Source of the DNA: an uncultured Draconibacterium sp.
GTDB taxonomy: Bacteria > Bacteroidota > Bacteroidia > Bacteroidales > Prolixibacteraceae
Direction of reading: 5' to 3'
Assembly: GCF_963675065.1 (NCBI RefSeq)
Contig: NZ_OY775905.1
Span: 756,501 to 820,500 of the forward strand
Length of the DNA: 64,000 bases
This document shows positions 1 through 10,105 of the stretch, piece by piece; positions within the stretch are counted from its first letter, which is position 1, and every line of letters starts with the position of its first letter. A program made the translations under genes and the position numbers. Under the pieces are notes generated by a model. It made no database searches and had not been told where the DNA came from. It worked only from the letters and a program-made list of their open reading frames with translations.

Positions 1-1
1 C

Positions 2-2182
2 CCGGTGTCGTGGAATCCTGAAGAAGTTCACATGACAGCAGAGGAAACGGAACTGGTGGTACTGAGTGCAAATCTTGATAACAGCGCCAACATAAGTAAA
101 TCGTTTACCATTGAGGAGTACCCTGACTGGCTGGTGCCTTCGGTAACTTCTGCATCGGTTTTAGGTGGAAATAGTTTCACCCTTCAGTTCCATGTGGTTG
201 AAGATTTGTTACCCGGATTTTATGAGGGAGAAGTTACGGCCGTAATCGATGGTTCGCCCGAAGTACTCCAGGTATCGCTTGAGCTGTATGCTGAAGAGAT
301 CGACTGGAGTGTAAACCACCCCGATTTCCAGTACAATATGAACATTGTTGCTCAGTTTAGTTCTGACGATAGCGACGAAAACCTGTCGACCGGATTACGC
401 GATAAGATTGCGGCCTATGTTGATGGCGAATTGCGCGGCATTGGCAACATCATGTATGTTCCAGAACTCAGCAAATACGCTGCATTTATTACTATTTCGG
501 GAAATCTGGCAGGCGAAAACGGAAGTTTGCTCGAAGCCGAGGATTACGTGGATGACCTGAGTGTGCAGGACATTACATTTACCGAAGATGGCAAGACGTA
601 TGATGCCACACGTTTTAAGAAAAATAACTGGATCGATTTCGACATTTACGCCACCAAAGCAGGTAATTTCAGTGCTGAATTCAAAGCTGCTGGTAATAAA
701 GCCGGCGATGTCGACGTCTTTGTGGACGGGAATTTGGTTGCAACTTTTGCAGTGCCCGCGAATGGAGGTTCCTATGACGTGTACACCACTCAGTTCCAGG
801 TTCCGGCCGATGAGCATACACTGCGCATTCAGTCGAACGGTGCTGAGTTTGATCTCGACTGGATTAATTTCCCCGAGTATCATGTTCGGAATCAACATAC
901 CACTGAAGTCATTAAATTCAGAATGTGGGATGGTTTAAATGGTATTGAATACGGAGCCATTGAAGAACTCACCTTCTTTAACGACGGTGTGGTTGGAAAC
1001 GTGGAAGAGCCTTTCATTTTGCATCCGGCCGGAGGTATTCAGCAAAGAATGCTGGCAAAAGGATGGAACTGGATTTCGGTGAATAAACAAAGTGACGACA
1101 TGAGTGTAGGCAAAGTTTTTGAGAGCCTAACACCACCAACTTCACTAAACGATATTACCCTGAAATCACAGTCGGGATATTCGCAGTTTAGTCAGCTTAC
1201 CGGCTGGCAGGGAACACTCTCCGATGTTGATATCAAAACAGGATATATGATATTCCTGAGTGCTCATGGCGACACGCTGAGCCTGATTGGAAATGAACCC
1301 GAATCGGATGTAAGTATTCCTTTAAATCCGAAGTGGAACTGGATTGGATATCCAAAATCAGAGATCTTACCTATTGATGATGTGTTGGAGCAGCTTTCGG
1401 CAGGTCCGGGAGATGTAATTAAAAGTCAGTACGAATACGGCGAATACAATCAAAGCACCGATTCGTGGGTCGGCGATCTGAAATTCTTCCATCCGGGGCT
1501 GGGTTATAAGTTGTTTGTTGGCAATAGCGACAACATTACAATAATGAAATCGGGAGATACAGAAGAGCTTTTCCTGAAGCACGAGTATAACATGACACTG
1601 ACTGCGATTGTTGATTTTGGAGAATTTCCAACATCCGACAGGTACAGGATTCAAACCTATATCAACGACCAACTGCGTGGCGATGTTCCACTTTCGTACC
1701 TGAATCCGATAGACGAATACATGGCATTTGCTATGGTTTACGGCGACCGTTCAGATATTGGAGAAACGGTTAAAACAGTGCTGTGGGATGAATACAACCA
1801 GAAACAAATTGAACTGGTTTCGCCTGAGCTAAACTTTACTATCGATAAAATTAATGGTACGGTTGATAATCCGGTTATTCTTTCGATAGCCGAAGACGAA
1901 CTACTTCCGGCGGATGAAGGACAGTACAACTTTAAGAACTATCCAAATCCTTTCCGAAGTAATACCACTATTCAGTACACAATTCCGGAAGATACGCACG
2001 TTATGCTGACGGTAACAAATTCTGTTGGTAAAGAAATCAGGCGTATTGTCGATGTGGAACAAATCGCAGGGCACTATAGCTTTACCTTCGATGCGAACGA
2101 ACTGGCTGATGGTATTTATTATTGTACACTTAAAACAAATGACTTTATACAGACCAGAAAACTGATTCTGTTAAAGAAATAG
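2..2182 (+). CDS. C-terminal part of a T9SS-exported multidomain protein (5' truncated by window edge)
   Basis: The frame is open to the left edge, so the true start lies outside the window; 726 residues are visible. About residues 178-292 resemble a family 6 carbohydrate-binding module: they open with an EAEDY-like strand and close with a DLDWINF strand. Later come repeated segments of the kind found in long secreted Bacteroidota proteins (GWNWISV near residue 360, WNWIGY near 449). The last ~80 residues are a type A T9SS sorting domain, with YPNPF, then GIYYC and a basic end (TRKLILLKK). It is therefore probably exported through the outer membrane and either anchored or released. An enzymatic domain, if present, is upstream and unseen. 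It converges on susD across a shared terminator, so it is not part of the susCD operon. Confidence 0.85.
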   Translation, partial: PVSWNPEEVHMTAEETELVVLSANLDNSANISKSFTIEEYPDWLVPSVTSASVLGGNSFTLQFHVVEDLLPGFYEGEVTAVIDGSPEVLQVSLELYAEEIDWSVNHPDFQYNMNIVAQFSSDDSDENLSTGLRDKIAAYVDGELRGIGNIMYVPELSKYAAFITISGNLAGENGSLLEAEDYVDDLSVQDITFTEDGKTYDATRFKKNNWIDFDIYATKAGNFSAEFKAAGNKAGDVDVFVDGNLVATFAVPANGGSYDVYTTQFQVPADEHTLRIQSNGAEFDLDWINFPEYHVRNQHTTEVIKFRMWDGLNGIEYGAIEELTFFNDGVVGNVEEPFILHPAGGIQQRMLAKGWNWISVNKQSDDMSVGKVFESLTPPTSLNDITLKSQSGYSQFSQLTGWQGTLSDVDIKTGYMIFLSAHGDTLSLIGNEPESDVSIPLNPKWNWIGYPKSEILPIDDVLEQLSAGPGDVIKSQYEYGEYNQSTDSWVGDLKFFHPGLGYKLFVGNSDNITIMKSGDTEELFLKHEYNMTLTAIVDFGEFPTSDRYRIQTYINDQLRGDVPLSYLNPIDEYMAFAMVYGDRSDIGETVKTVLWDEYNQKQIELVSPELNFTIDKINGTVDNPVILSIAEDELLPADEGQYNFKNYPNPFRSNTTIQYTIPEDTHVMLTVTNSVGKEIRRIVDVEQIAGHYSFTFDANELADGIYYCTLKTNDFIQTRKLILLKK

Positions 2183-2202
2183 CAGCGTTTGTTTCGAAAT
2201 AG

Positions 2203-2236
2203 AAAAAGGTGGCCGTTTTGTTCGGCCACCTTTTTT
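2203..2236. terminator. Bidirectional intrinsic terminator between the T9SS protein and susD
   Basis: An A-rich left arm leads into GGTGGCCG, a short TTTTGTT loop, then CGGCCACC and a run of six T. The stem is perfect over about 11 bp, and A and T runs flank both sides, so it can serve both convergent genes. Confidence 0.9.
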
Positions 2237-2260
2237 ATGCAGAAAAACATCTGCTAAAGT

Positions 2261-3907
2261 TTAATTTTGATCGCCAGGACCTAAGTTTGGATTCGCATCA
2301 ATTTCTTCTTGCGGAATTTTAAATATCCACTCATCATTAACTGATGGTTTAGCCTGTTGGAACCCACTTTGGTACAAATCTGCAGAAGCACCAGAACCAC
2401 CATTTGCAGCATGGTCAATTTCGTCATCCCAACGTATCTTATCGGTATAAAGGAATCCTTCTCCCCATAATTCTGATGCTCTCTGAAACTTAATGTGTTC
2501 CATTAATTTTTCTTTCGTATCGTACATCATAACATCATAAGCACTGTCACGCTCTTCGCCTAATGGTTTTAATGCAGCTTGCGCAGCTTCAATATTGCCC
2601 AACATAGCTTCTGCTTCTGCTTCAATCAAATACATTTCAGAAGAACGCATTAAAATAATATCATCCGGGTCTGTAGTTCCAGGTGCTTTATTTCTCATTT
2701 TCACGTGCATATACGGATGAGTATTATGACTGGAAGTCCAACCATACACACTGGCAAGCCTGTCAATTTCTGCGTCAAATTCTTCTTCTGTTGTATACAA
2801 TGGATTAGTATTGTTTTCCCAGCCACCTTCTTTATTTGATGCAGAAGTATTTGAGTTTGGAGCATCTTTTAAGAACAGGTCTTTTCTATAATCTGTATCT
2901 GGAATTTGAGCGTATAATCTCTTATCAATAATTTTAGGATTATTCCGTACCTGACTTCCGTTAAATGTATTACTCATCAAATAAAAGTAAGAACGAAAAT
3001 AAGTTGTTTCAGTAGTAATAACATTACTTCCCCAAATAACCTCAGGAAGGAGTGTTGTATTAAACCCAGATTTCCAATCATCTTCATCCATTATAGGGTA
3101 ATCTTTACGTGCTAATTTAGCTGCATCTGCTGCGGTTCTCCATTCCCCCATATTTAATGCAATACGAGCTTTTAAACCATATGCTACATCAATATTTAAT
3201 TGAGATTTGTCATATGCATTACCGGTTGGCCTTGGAGTTGCACCGTCAAAATAACTTATGGCACTATTAATATCCGACATACACTGGTCATATATTTCTT
3301 TAACTGTAGACCTGGGCTCACTTGTAAAAGGAGCTTCAGAAGCAAATAACAAAGGTACACCGGGATCAGAAGCAGGGTTGCCAATTAGATATCCTTTAGC
3401 ATAGTGCTGAACTAATGAAAGGTACGCATATGCTCTGTAGGTATATGCTTGTCCTAAAATTTCTTTAAATTTTGCATCTTCAGGAATCGTTCCTTCAGCG
3501 GCTTTATTTATAATTGCATTTGTACTTGCAATTATATGATAGCGCTGATACCACAACTGTTTGGTTGTCCTGGATGTTTCCTGGTTATGCGAAATCCATC
3601 TGGCTTCATCTTGCCAACCCAAATTGTTTGCCGGAGCACTGTGAATTATGCCTCCTGCTAAATTATCTCCTATAGGAACCCAATAATGATTTCCTGATCT
3701 GTAACTATCTCCTCCGGAAAGTAGAGTTTGTGATTGAGCATATAATAAACGATGCAAACCGTTAAGGATCAGCTCCATATTTTCAGCAGTTGCTAAAGCA
3801 TCATTCGATGAAATAGCATCAGTTGGTTTTGTTTCCAAAAAGTCTTCCTTACACGATGTTGTTGCAATAGCTACTATTACAAGTAACAAAATTATCTTTT
3901 TAAACAT
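2261..3907 (-). CDS. SusD/RagB-family outer-membrane glycan/nutrient-binding lipoprotein
   Basis: The 548-residue product begins with a lipoprotein signal ending in TTSC (Cys19), followed by acidic residues, which suits surface export in Bacteroidota. The N-terminal half has the TPR-like helical pattern of the SusD family, and the C-terminal part has the family sequence around RSSEMYLIEAEAEAML and FQRASELWGEGFLYTDKIRW. Family members cap the SusC barrel and capture substrate at the cell surface. It lies 29 bp after susC on the same strand, so the two form an operon. No glycosidase, peptidase or sulfatase gene adjoins the pair, so the substrate cannot be inferred. Confidence 0.95.
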   Translation of the reverse strand: MFKKIILLLVIVAIATTSCKEDFLETKPTDAISSNDALATAENMELILNGLHRLLYAQSQTLLSGGDSYRSGNHYWVPIGDNLAGGIIHSAPANNLGWQDEARWISHNQETSRTTKQLWYQRYHIIASTNAIINKAAEGTIPEDAKFKEILGQAYTYRAYAYLSLVQHYAKGYLIGNPASDPGVPLLFASEAPFTSEPRSTVKEIYDQCMSDINSAISYFDGATPRPTGNAYDKSQLNIDVAYGLKARIALNMGEWRTAADAAKLARKDYPIMDEDDWKSGFNTTLLPEVIWGSNVITTETTYFRSYFYLMSNTFNGSQVRNNPKIIDKRLYAQIPDTDYRKDLFLKDAPNSNTSASNKEGGWENNTNPLYTTEEEFDAEIDRLASVYGWTSSHNTHPYMHVKMRNKAPGTTDPDDIILMRSSEMYLIEAEAEAMLGNIEAAQAALKPLGEERDSAYDVMMYDTKEKLMEHIKFQRASELWGEGFLYTDKIRWDDEIDHAANGGSGASADLYQSGFQQAKPSVNDEWIFKIPQEEIDANPNLGPGDQN

Positions 3908-3936
3908 AGTTATTATGTTTTAATTATTTTTTATGA

Positions 3937-6900
3937 TTAAAATGTAACATTTAATCCAATCGAGAATACTCTCGATGGGTTAAAATCATCACCTTCAGGT
4001 GTTCCTGACAAGTTATACTGAGGATCAAGCCCTTTCCTTTTACTTTTTAGATATAAATTCTCTCCGGTAAGTGATAATCTTAATTCATCAACACCTATTT
4101 TATCCGTAATAGAACCATCAAAGGTATAGCCTAAGCTAACATTTTTCAATGTCCAGAAAGACGCATCTGTTAAAAATCTGGAAGATTGTGACTGTACTAA
4201 ATCAACATTTCCATTTTCCATTCTCGGCACACTGGTCATATCGCCCGGATTTCTCCATGCATCCAAAATATCAGGATGAAGTGATCGTCCATAAGTACCG
4301 CTATGCATCATAGCTGCATATCCATAGTCTAAAAATTTTCCACCAATACCATAAGTTAATAAAACATTTAGGTCGAGTCCTTTATAACTAAAATAATTTG
4401 ATACTGATCCTAAAACATCAGGTATGGAGTTGTCTCCAGTGTAGGCTCTTTCTGTTTCTTCCCAATCATCTGTGGTTTCCTGATTTCCATTGTCATCCAG
4501 AACAGGGACACTATTACCATCTTCATCAATTTCAAACATCCAGAACAATTGATCTCCAGTGTCTGGGTCTACACCAGCAGTTTGAAGTATATAAAAATCA
4601 TAGATTGATTTACCTTTAGCCCATCTTTTTGAACCATCTATGAAAGGATCAGGAATTTTCGTTATTTCATTTTTAAATGTCGATGCTTGTAGTGTCATAT
4701 CCCATTTAAATTCCCCCTTATCAATGATATGTCCGGTTAAACCTATTTCAATTCCTGAATTATACAAATCGGCAATGTTCGAAGGCACAGTATTTAAACC
4801 ATTACTTAATGGAATGGGTAAATCATATAGCAGATCTGTTGAATTTTTCTTGTAATATTCAACAGAACCATCAATAAGATTATTGAATAAACCAAATTCT
4901 AAGGCTACATCAAAACTAGCAACCGTTTCCCATTGAAGGTCTGCATTACCAATTTCTGACCAATAAATAGCAGGATTTCCTGCGTTCGATGTTAGTCCGT
5001 ATCTAGGCTGAGATAAGAAGAAGTCGCCCAAATCATCGTTACCAACCTGGCCATATGAAGCGCGGAGTTTTAAATGATTAACCCAACTTACACTTTTCAT
5101 GAAGTTTTCCTGATCTATTCTCCAGGAAGCACCTACTGAATAGAAGTTACCCCATCTTGATTTTTCATCAAAAACAGAAGAAGCATCTCTTCTTACTGAA
5201 GCACTGATATAATATTTACCATCAAAATTATAGTTTGCCCTTAAGAAGTAACCTTCAATAGTTTTTGCTGTAGTAGCACCACCTAAACTAATTGGCTCGG
5301 CAAAATTGTCAAATTCATAGATACCTGTAGCAACTTGTTTAATAGCCGAACCATCGATTCCTGAATAAATTCGTTCGAAACTTTCATGTCCTGCAGTTAT
5401 CTCTACACTGTGAACTTCATTAATGTATTTTTTGAATGTTAAAATTTGATTGAAGTTTTCAACATCTCTCCGATATCTGTCTTCTCCATATCTTCCGGTT
5501 GGTTGAGCATCACCAATAATATGGTTTTCATATTCTTTTTCAAGACCTTCATTTATATCTCTACCATAATTTAATCTTAAATTAAGACCTTCAATTATTT
5601 CGAAGTCAGCAAAGAATCGAACTCCGTAAGTATTATTTCTTGTAGTTTCATCGTTTAACAGCAGTTCCTGAAAAGCATGACGACCTTGATTTATTGGCCT
5701 TGAACCGATATTGTATTCAGAATAACCTTCACCGTTATCAAAAACAGGCTCTCCTCCGGCATCTAATACGATGTTTCCATCCAGGTCATTAACATACACC
5801 GGATAAATTGATCCTATGTTTTTAGCAAAGCCGAAAGGGTTCACAATACTACTTGTTCCTGCAGAAGTTGGACCGGCAGATTCAGTAATAGTAATGTTTG
5901 CACTACCTCCGAGTTTTAACCAATCAGTGGCATCGAATTCGGAATTTAAACGCGAAGTAATACGATTAAAATTGGTTGTAACCACATATCCTTCTTCATC
6001 CAGGTACGAAGCCGAAAAGAATACTTTATGCCTGTCGCCTCCTCCAGCAACATTAACATTGTAATTTGTTCTTATTCCGGTTTGTTCCATTTCATCATAC
6101 CAGTCTAAGCTTTTATAAATTACGCTTGCGTTTGGATTTAGCATTCCGTCGGTGCCAACAATTTGATTGTTTGCCACATTAAATGGGTTATACCCTAAGT
6201 TATTGTAAATATTTTCAGAAGCATAGGCAGGATCTCCACCACCTGCACTCGAATTTTTTAGGGCCTGCCACATCATTTCATAATATTGCCCCGGAGAAAC
6301 TTCATCATAACTTGGAATACTTCTGCTAACAATACCTACCTGAGCAGATACAGAAGTTTTTATGGCTCCTTTTGTACCACTTTTAGTTGTTATTAAAACA
6401 ACACCATTAGCAGCCCTTGACCCGTATAATGAAGTTGAAGCGGCATCTTTAAGGATTGTGAAAGATTCGATATCTTCCTGATTAATTGTATTTAACGAAC
6501 CTTCATACTGAATGCCATCTACAATATACAATGGATCAGAACTCCCATTAAGTGTTCCAACACCGCGAATAACAATATCAGGTGAAGAGCCTGGTTGCCC
6601 GGATGCAGAAGTAAATTGCACTCCTGTTGCTCTACCCTCAATTGCTGCAATCGGAGAAGTAACATTTCGTGCCGATAATTCTTCAGCGCCCACTACATCT
6701 GCAGAACCAGTAAATGCCTGCTTTGTTGATGTACCATAGGCAGTTACTATCACTTCATCAAGTCCTAAAACATCCGGCTCAAGACTAACATTAATTACAG
6801 AACCTGTTGCGGGCATTTCAACTGTTTTCATCCCAACAAATGAAAACACAATTGTTTCAGCATCTGTTGGTATGTCGAAGGAGTAAACACCATCAACACT

Positions 6901-7065
6901 AGTTACTGTACCAACGGTTGTTCCTTTTACACTTACTGATACACCCGGTATTGGAGAATTGTCTTCAGAATTTAATACGGTTCCGGAAACATTCCTAACC
7001 TGTGCACTTGCTATTTGCACACCTACTATAAGAGTACAAATAAGAAATAGCGTCAGTTTTTTCAT
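3937..7065 (-). CDS. SusC/RagA-family TonB-linked outer-membrane transporter
   Basis: The 1042-residue product has a signal peptide (cleavage near residue 21), an N-terminal carboxypeptidase-regulatory-like beta domain (about 24-105), a plug domain with DPLYIVDGI and the SusC hallmark YGSRAANGVVLITTKSG, then a long beta barrel ending in Phe (FSIGLNVTF), as expected for BAM-dependent insertion. It imports substrate held by SusD using TonB energy. No N-terminal sigma/anti-sigma signalling extension is visible, and no regulator is next to it, so control is probably by a distant factor acting on the ~750-bp upstream region. Confidence 0.96.
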   Translation of the reverse strand: MKKLTLFLICTLIVGVQIASAQVRNVSGTVLNSEDNSPIPGVSVSVKGTTVGTVTSVDGVYSFDIPTDAETIVFSFVGMKTVEMPATGSVINVSLEPDVLGLDEVIVTAYGTSTKQAFTGSADVVGAEELSARNVTSPIAAIEGRATGVQFTSASGQPGSSPDIVIRGVGTLNGSSDPLYIVDGIQYEGSLNTINQEDIESFTILKDAASTSLYGSRAANGVVLITTKSGTKGAIKTSVSAQVGIVSRSIPSYDEVSPGQYYEMMWQALKNSSAGGGDPAYASENIYNNLGYNPFNVANNQIVGTDGMLNPNASVIYKSLDWYDEMEQTGIRTNYNVNVAGGGDRHKVFFSASYLDEEGYVVTTNFNRITSRLNSEFDATDWLKLGGSANITITESAGPTSAGTSSIVNPFGFAKNIGSIYPVYVNDLDGNIVLDAGGEPVFDNGEGYSEYNIGSRPINQGRHAFQELLLNDETTRNNTYGVRFFADFEIIEGLNLRLNYGRDINEGLEKEYENHIIGDAQPTGRYGEDRYRRDVENFNQILTFKKYINEVHSVEITAGHESFERIYSGIDGSAIKQVATGIYEFDNFAEPISLGGATTAKTIEGYFLRANYNFDGKYYISASVRRDASSVFDEKSRWGNFYSVGASWRIDQENFMKSVSWVNHLKLRASYGQVGNDDLGDFFLSQPRYGLTSNAGNPAIYWSEIGNADLQWETVASFDVALEFGLFNNLIDGSVEYYKKNSTDLLYDLPIPLSNGLNTVPSNIADLYNSGIEIGLTGHIIDKGEFKWDMTLQASTFKNEITKIPDPFIDGSKRWAKGKSIYDFYILQTAGVDPDTGDQLFWMFEIDEDGNSVPVLDDNGNQETTDDWEETERAYTGDNSIPDVLGSVSNYFSYKGLDLNVLLTYGIGGKFLDYGYAAMMHSGTYGRSLHPDILDAWRNPGDMTSVPRMENGNVDLVQSQSSRFLTDASFWTLKNVSLGYTFDGSITDKIGVDELRLSLTGENLYLKSKRKGLDPQYNLSGTPEGDDFNPSRVFSIGLNVTF

Positions 7066-7821
7066 AGAAATTTAATTTGTTAGATTAATGAATAAATAAG
7101 TATCGCGCAATTTATGTGTACATATACTATAGAAATAATGGTAAAGGATTAATAGTTTTTGTATTTAAGTATGCACCTCCGGTATTATTTTATACCCACA
7201 TTTGATTCAACCACAGAATACAATCATACTCGATTGTTTTTATCGTCTCTCTTATGTGCTCATATTTGTTAGACAATCATTATGATCTTTACCCTTAAAT
7301 AAGTTCCAATTTTATTCTTAAAATAAGTTCGATTTCATTTTTTTGCCACAAACGAACACTAGTATGATATTGCTTACCCAATGTTTATATTTTCAAATGC
7401 GAATACACTGTCGTTAATGGAAATGTATCGTAGCAACAATATACAAAAAAATAAAATGGAGACCAACCTGGCAACTCTTCCTCTTTTTTTGCATTTAACA
7501 ATGGTATTCTTTTTGTTTGCGACCACATGTAATGCTGGGAAAAATACAATTGAGAAACCTCACCATACAAGGATTCAACTATATTTTGGCCGAGGCTCTT
7601 TTACAACTGCTGTTCATGGAATGAATTAATTGAAACCAATAAACTGCAACTATTATGCAACATAGATGCTGTCGGATTTCATGGAAGGAAAAGATGTACA
7701 AATGTAACTTATATTTGAACTAATAAATAGAAATAGATAATCTAACAAGGACGTTGAAATACGAATTATATAAACTTACATCTGATACACTTTTGCTCTT
7801 TGTTGAACTAATATTCAAATC
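7066..7821. other. Long non-coding interval upstream of susC
   Basis: About 750 bp, AT-rich, between susC and the nucleoside transporter, both on the minus strand. I find no convincing gene. One plus-strand reading frame (7381-7629) has a hydrophobic segment but is not recognisable. The interval holds an abutting 23-bp direct repeat at 7294-7339 (listed separately) and presumably the susC promoter, although no clean TAnnTTTG box was found on the minus strand. Confidence 0.6.
7294..7339. repeat. Two abutting imperfect 23-bp direct repeats
   Basis: The units at 7294-7316 and 7317-7339 both begin CTTAAA(A)TAAGTTC and continue with AT-rich sequence; they differ by one shifted base and a few substitutions. 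The position, about 230-275 bp upstream of susC, would suit a regulator-binding site, but that role is inference. Confidence 0.5.
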
Positions 7822-9273
7822 TTATCCAAGTATCGCGCCAATAATAGTAGCACTCATTAACGAGGCCAGTGTTCCGGCCAACAATGCGCGCATTCCGTAT
7901 TGCGAAAGCAGTACCCGCCGTTTTGGTGCCAGCGCTCCGATTCCGCCAATTTGAATACCGATTGATGAGAAATTGGCAAAACCACACAATATATAAGTGG
8001 CCATAATAATCGACTTGGTTTCAGCAAATGCTCCGGCGGCTTTTAGGTCGGCCAGCGAAACGTATCCGATAAATTCGGTAAGAATAAGTTTTTCACCCAG
8101 CAAACGACCAACCACTGCAATATCTTCCGGACAAACTCCAATCAGCCACATAATTGGCGAAAAGGTATACCCCAAAATAAATTGCAGCGACAACTCATTG
8201 TATTTTCCATCGGTAATATTGGCAATAACATCGTTTAAATGTGTGATGGCGCCCACTTTGGTAAATATAAAATTGAACATGGCAATAAAAGCAATAAAAG
8301 CCAAAAGCATTGCAGCTACATTTACAGCCAATTTCACTCCTTCTGTTGTTCCGTTTGTAATGGCATCGAGCACATTGCTGCCTATTTTATCGCGGTTCAC
8401 TTCTATGGTTTTATTAATTGCGTCGGTCGGGGGCACCAGCATTTTCGAAAACACAATGGCTGCAGGTGCTGCCATTACCGATGCAGTTAGCAGGTGTTTT
8501 GCAAATTCCAAACGAAGTTGCGGATCGTCGCCACCAAGCAAAGCAATATATGCCGCCAAAACACCTCCGGCAAGTGTTGCCATTCCACCGGTCATAACCA
8601 GCAGAATCTCCGATTTGCTCATTTTATCAAGGTAGGCTTTAATCATCAGCGGCGATTCGGTTTGCCCAAGAAAAATATTCCCGGCTACCGAAAGAGCTTC
8701 TGCACCTGAAATCCGAAGAACTTTGGTAAACACCCACGCGAGTCCGTACACAATCTTTTGGATTATTCCCCAGTAAAACAACAAACTGGTTAAGGCTGAA
8801 AAGAAGATAATGGTTGGTAACACCTGGAAAAGAAAAATATAACCATAGGTATCGGCATCCATCAGATCGCCCAAAAGAAAAATACTCCCCTCTTTGGTAA
8901 AGTCGAGAACCTTAACGAATATCTTTCCAAAAAATGCAAAACCAGCCTCCACAATAGGCACATACAAAACTCCCAATGCCAATAAAATCTGCATTAACAG
9001 ACCAATTCCAACTGTTCGCCAGGGAATATTGCGGCGATCAGAGCTAAAAAGAAAACCAACAAAAACCAATACAACCATTCCTAACAATCCCCGAAAAAGG
9101 GTCATAATTGAGAAAGGCGTTTGTCGTTCCTTTGCCAAAAGAATATTTGAAGTATCGGTTTGTTGAGCCACTGCGTCGGCTGCCGCAAGTACTGTATCTC
9201 CGGCATGTGCCGCTAACGGTTGCAAAAAGAAAATGCCGGTAATTACTACCAGCAACATTATCATGCGTTTCAT
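7822..9273 (-). CDS. Concentrative (Na+- or H+-coupled) nucleoside transporter, NupC/CNT family
   Basis: A 483-residue polytopic inner-membrane protein. The CNT hallmark is GQTESPLMIKAYL, close to the GQTEAPL seen in family members, followed by MTGGMATLAGGVLAAY and a C-terminal GFANFSSIGIQIGGIGALAP segment. It should import nucleosides in symport with a cation. The first ~24 residues look like a cleavable signal peptide (hydrophobic core, then AAHAG), followed by about 30 polar residues before the first family helix. That extension is longer than in the compact E. coli NupC. The gene stands alone between susC and the DUF151 gene. Confidence 0.92.
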   Translation of the reverse strand: MKRMIMLLVVITGIFFLQPLAAHAGDTVLAAADAVAQQTDTSNILLAKERQTPFSIMTLFRGLLGMVVLVFVGFLFSSDRRNIPWRTVGIGLLMQILLALGVLYVPIVEAGFAFFGKIFVKVLDFTKEGSIFLLGDLMDADTYGYIFLFQVLPTIIFFSALTSLLFYWGIIQKIVYGLAWVFTKVLRISGAEALSVAGNIFLGQTESPLMIKAYLDKMSKSEILLVMTGGMATLAGGVLAAYIALLGGDDPQLRLEFAKHLLTASVMAAPAAIVFSKMLVPPTDAINKTIEVNRDKIGSNVLDAITNGTTEGVKLAVNVAAMLLAFIAFIAMFNFIFTKVGAITHLNDVIANITDGKYNELSLQFILGYTFSPIMWLIGVCPEDIAVVGRLLGEKLILTEFIGYVSLADLKAAGAFAETKSIIMATYILCGFANFSSIGIQIGGIGALAPKRRVLLSQYGMRALLAGTLASLMSATIIGAILG

Positions 9274-9322
9274 TGAGTGTTCTTTCGTTTCCTTTCCCCC
9301 CTTTCGTTCCTATAGTCCTCCT

Positions 9323-9358
9323 GTCCCCTTCAGGGGACAATCGCTATGAAGTAGCGAT
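9323..9358. repeat. Pair of adjacent short hairpins (REP-like or attenuator-like)
   Basis: GTCCCC-TTCA-GGGGAC (9323-9338) is followed at once by ATCGCTA-TGAAG-TAGCGAT (9340-9358). Both stems are perfect (6 and 7 bp). They lie between two minus-strand genes, just upstream of the nucleoside transporter start. No T run follows on either strand, so a simple terminator is unlikely. Confidence 0.55.
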
Positions 9359-9389
9359 AGGGGTGATTTGTTATTAATGCGTTTTGAAC

Positions 9390-9980
9390 TTACTTCTCTC
9401 GTTTATTTAATTCATCGCGAATGATTGATGCCTTTTCATAATCCTCGTCTTCGATGGCCTCATTCAGCAGTTCCTGTAAATCGCTGGTTGAATACTGCGC
9501 ATACGAAGAACCGGTTGTTTCGGGCTCTTCCTCATCCATCATACTGCGTACCGGAGAATTTTCATCATCCGATTCCAATACGATTCCGGCTTTCTGTAAA
9601 ATTTCTTCCGAGGTATAAATCGGGCACCTGAAACGTAACGCCAAAGCTACCGCATCCGATGTTCGCGAATCAATCCTGATCTCTTTGCCGTTCATCTCGC
9701 ACAAGAGTTCCGAATAAAAAATGCCTTCTTCCAACTTATATATGGTAACCTCCAGCAACGCAATATCAAAAGCCAGGGCCATGTTTTTTATTAAATCGTG
9801 AGTAAGTGGCCGCGGAGGTTTTAAACCTTCCAGCTGAATGGCAATCGCCTGTGCTTCAACAGGTCCGATAATTATAGGAATTCTGCGTTCACCTTCTTCT
9901 TCTGCCAACACCAACGCGTAAGCCCCTGATTGTGTTTGACTTACCGATAATCCTAAAATGTTTAAGCGTATTTTTTGCAT
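9390..9980 (-). CDS. DUF151 bifunctional-nuclease-like protein with C-terminal UVR motif
   Basis: The 196-residue product has a DUF151 (bifunctional nuclease, BFN) domain in about residues 1-135, including YALVLAEEEGERRIPIIIGPVEAQAIA and the IDSRTSDAVALALRFRCPIYTSEEIL block. A UVR (UvrB/C interaction-type) helix pair follows near 158-193 (LLNEAIEDEDYEKASIIRDEL). DUF151/BFN proteins have been linked to nuclease activity and stress responses, but the bacterial role is not settled. I chose the ATG at 9980 rather than the frame start at 10031, because a TATATTTG box lies at 10016-10023 (minus strand) and translation homologous to the family starts at MQKIRLNILG. Confidence 0.9.
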   Translation of the reverse strand: MQKIRLNILGLSVSQTQSGAYALVLAEEEGERRIPIIIGPVEAQAIAIQLEGLKPPRPLTHDLIKNMALAFDIALLEVTIYKLEEGIFYSELLCEMNGKEIRIDSRTSDAVALALRFRCPIYTSEEILQKAGIVLESDDENSPVRSMMDEEEPETTGSSYAQYSTSDLQELLNEAIEDEDYEKASIIRDELNKREK

Positions 9981-10015
9981 GCTAACGTTTGCCCTGTATC
10001 TTTTTTCGATGCAAA

Positions 10016-10023
10016 CAAATATA
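10016..10023 (-). promoter_or_regulatory. Bacteroidota -7 promoter box for the DUF151 gene
   Basis: Read on the minus strand this is TATATTTG, matching TAnnTTTG, 36 bp upstream of the chosen ATG. No good -33 element was seen. Confidence 0.6.
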
Positions 10024-10105
10024 ACAATCATTTTGGTTATGTTGGTAATTATTAAAAATGATTTATTACAAGACTAATCTATGCTGAACAACATCATCGT
10101 AGGTC

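Noticed and set aside
7381..7629. Plus-strand 82-codon frame with a hydrophobic segment upstream of susC
   Set aside because: No recognisable motif, no promoter box, and an opposite-strand frame exists over the same bases. It may be real but is not supported.
9981..10031. Upstream extension of the DUF151 gene to 10031
   Set aside because: It would place the start before the -7 box and adds 17 non-homologous residues.
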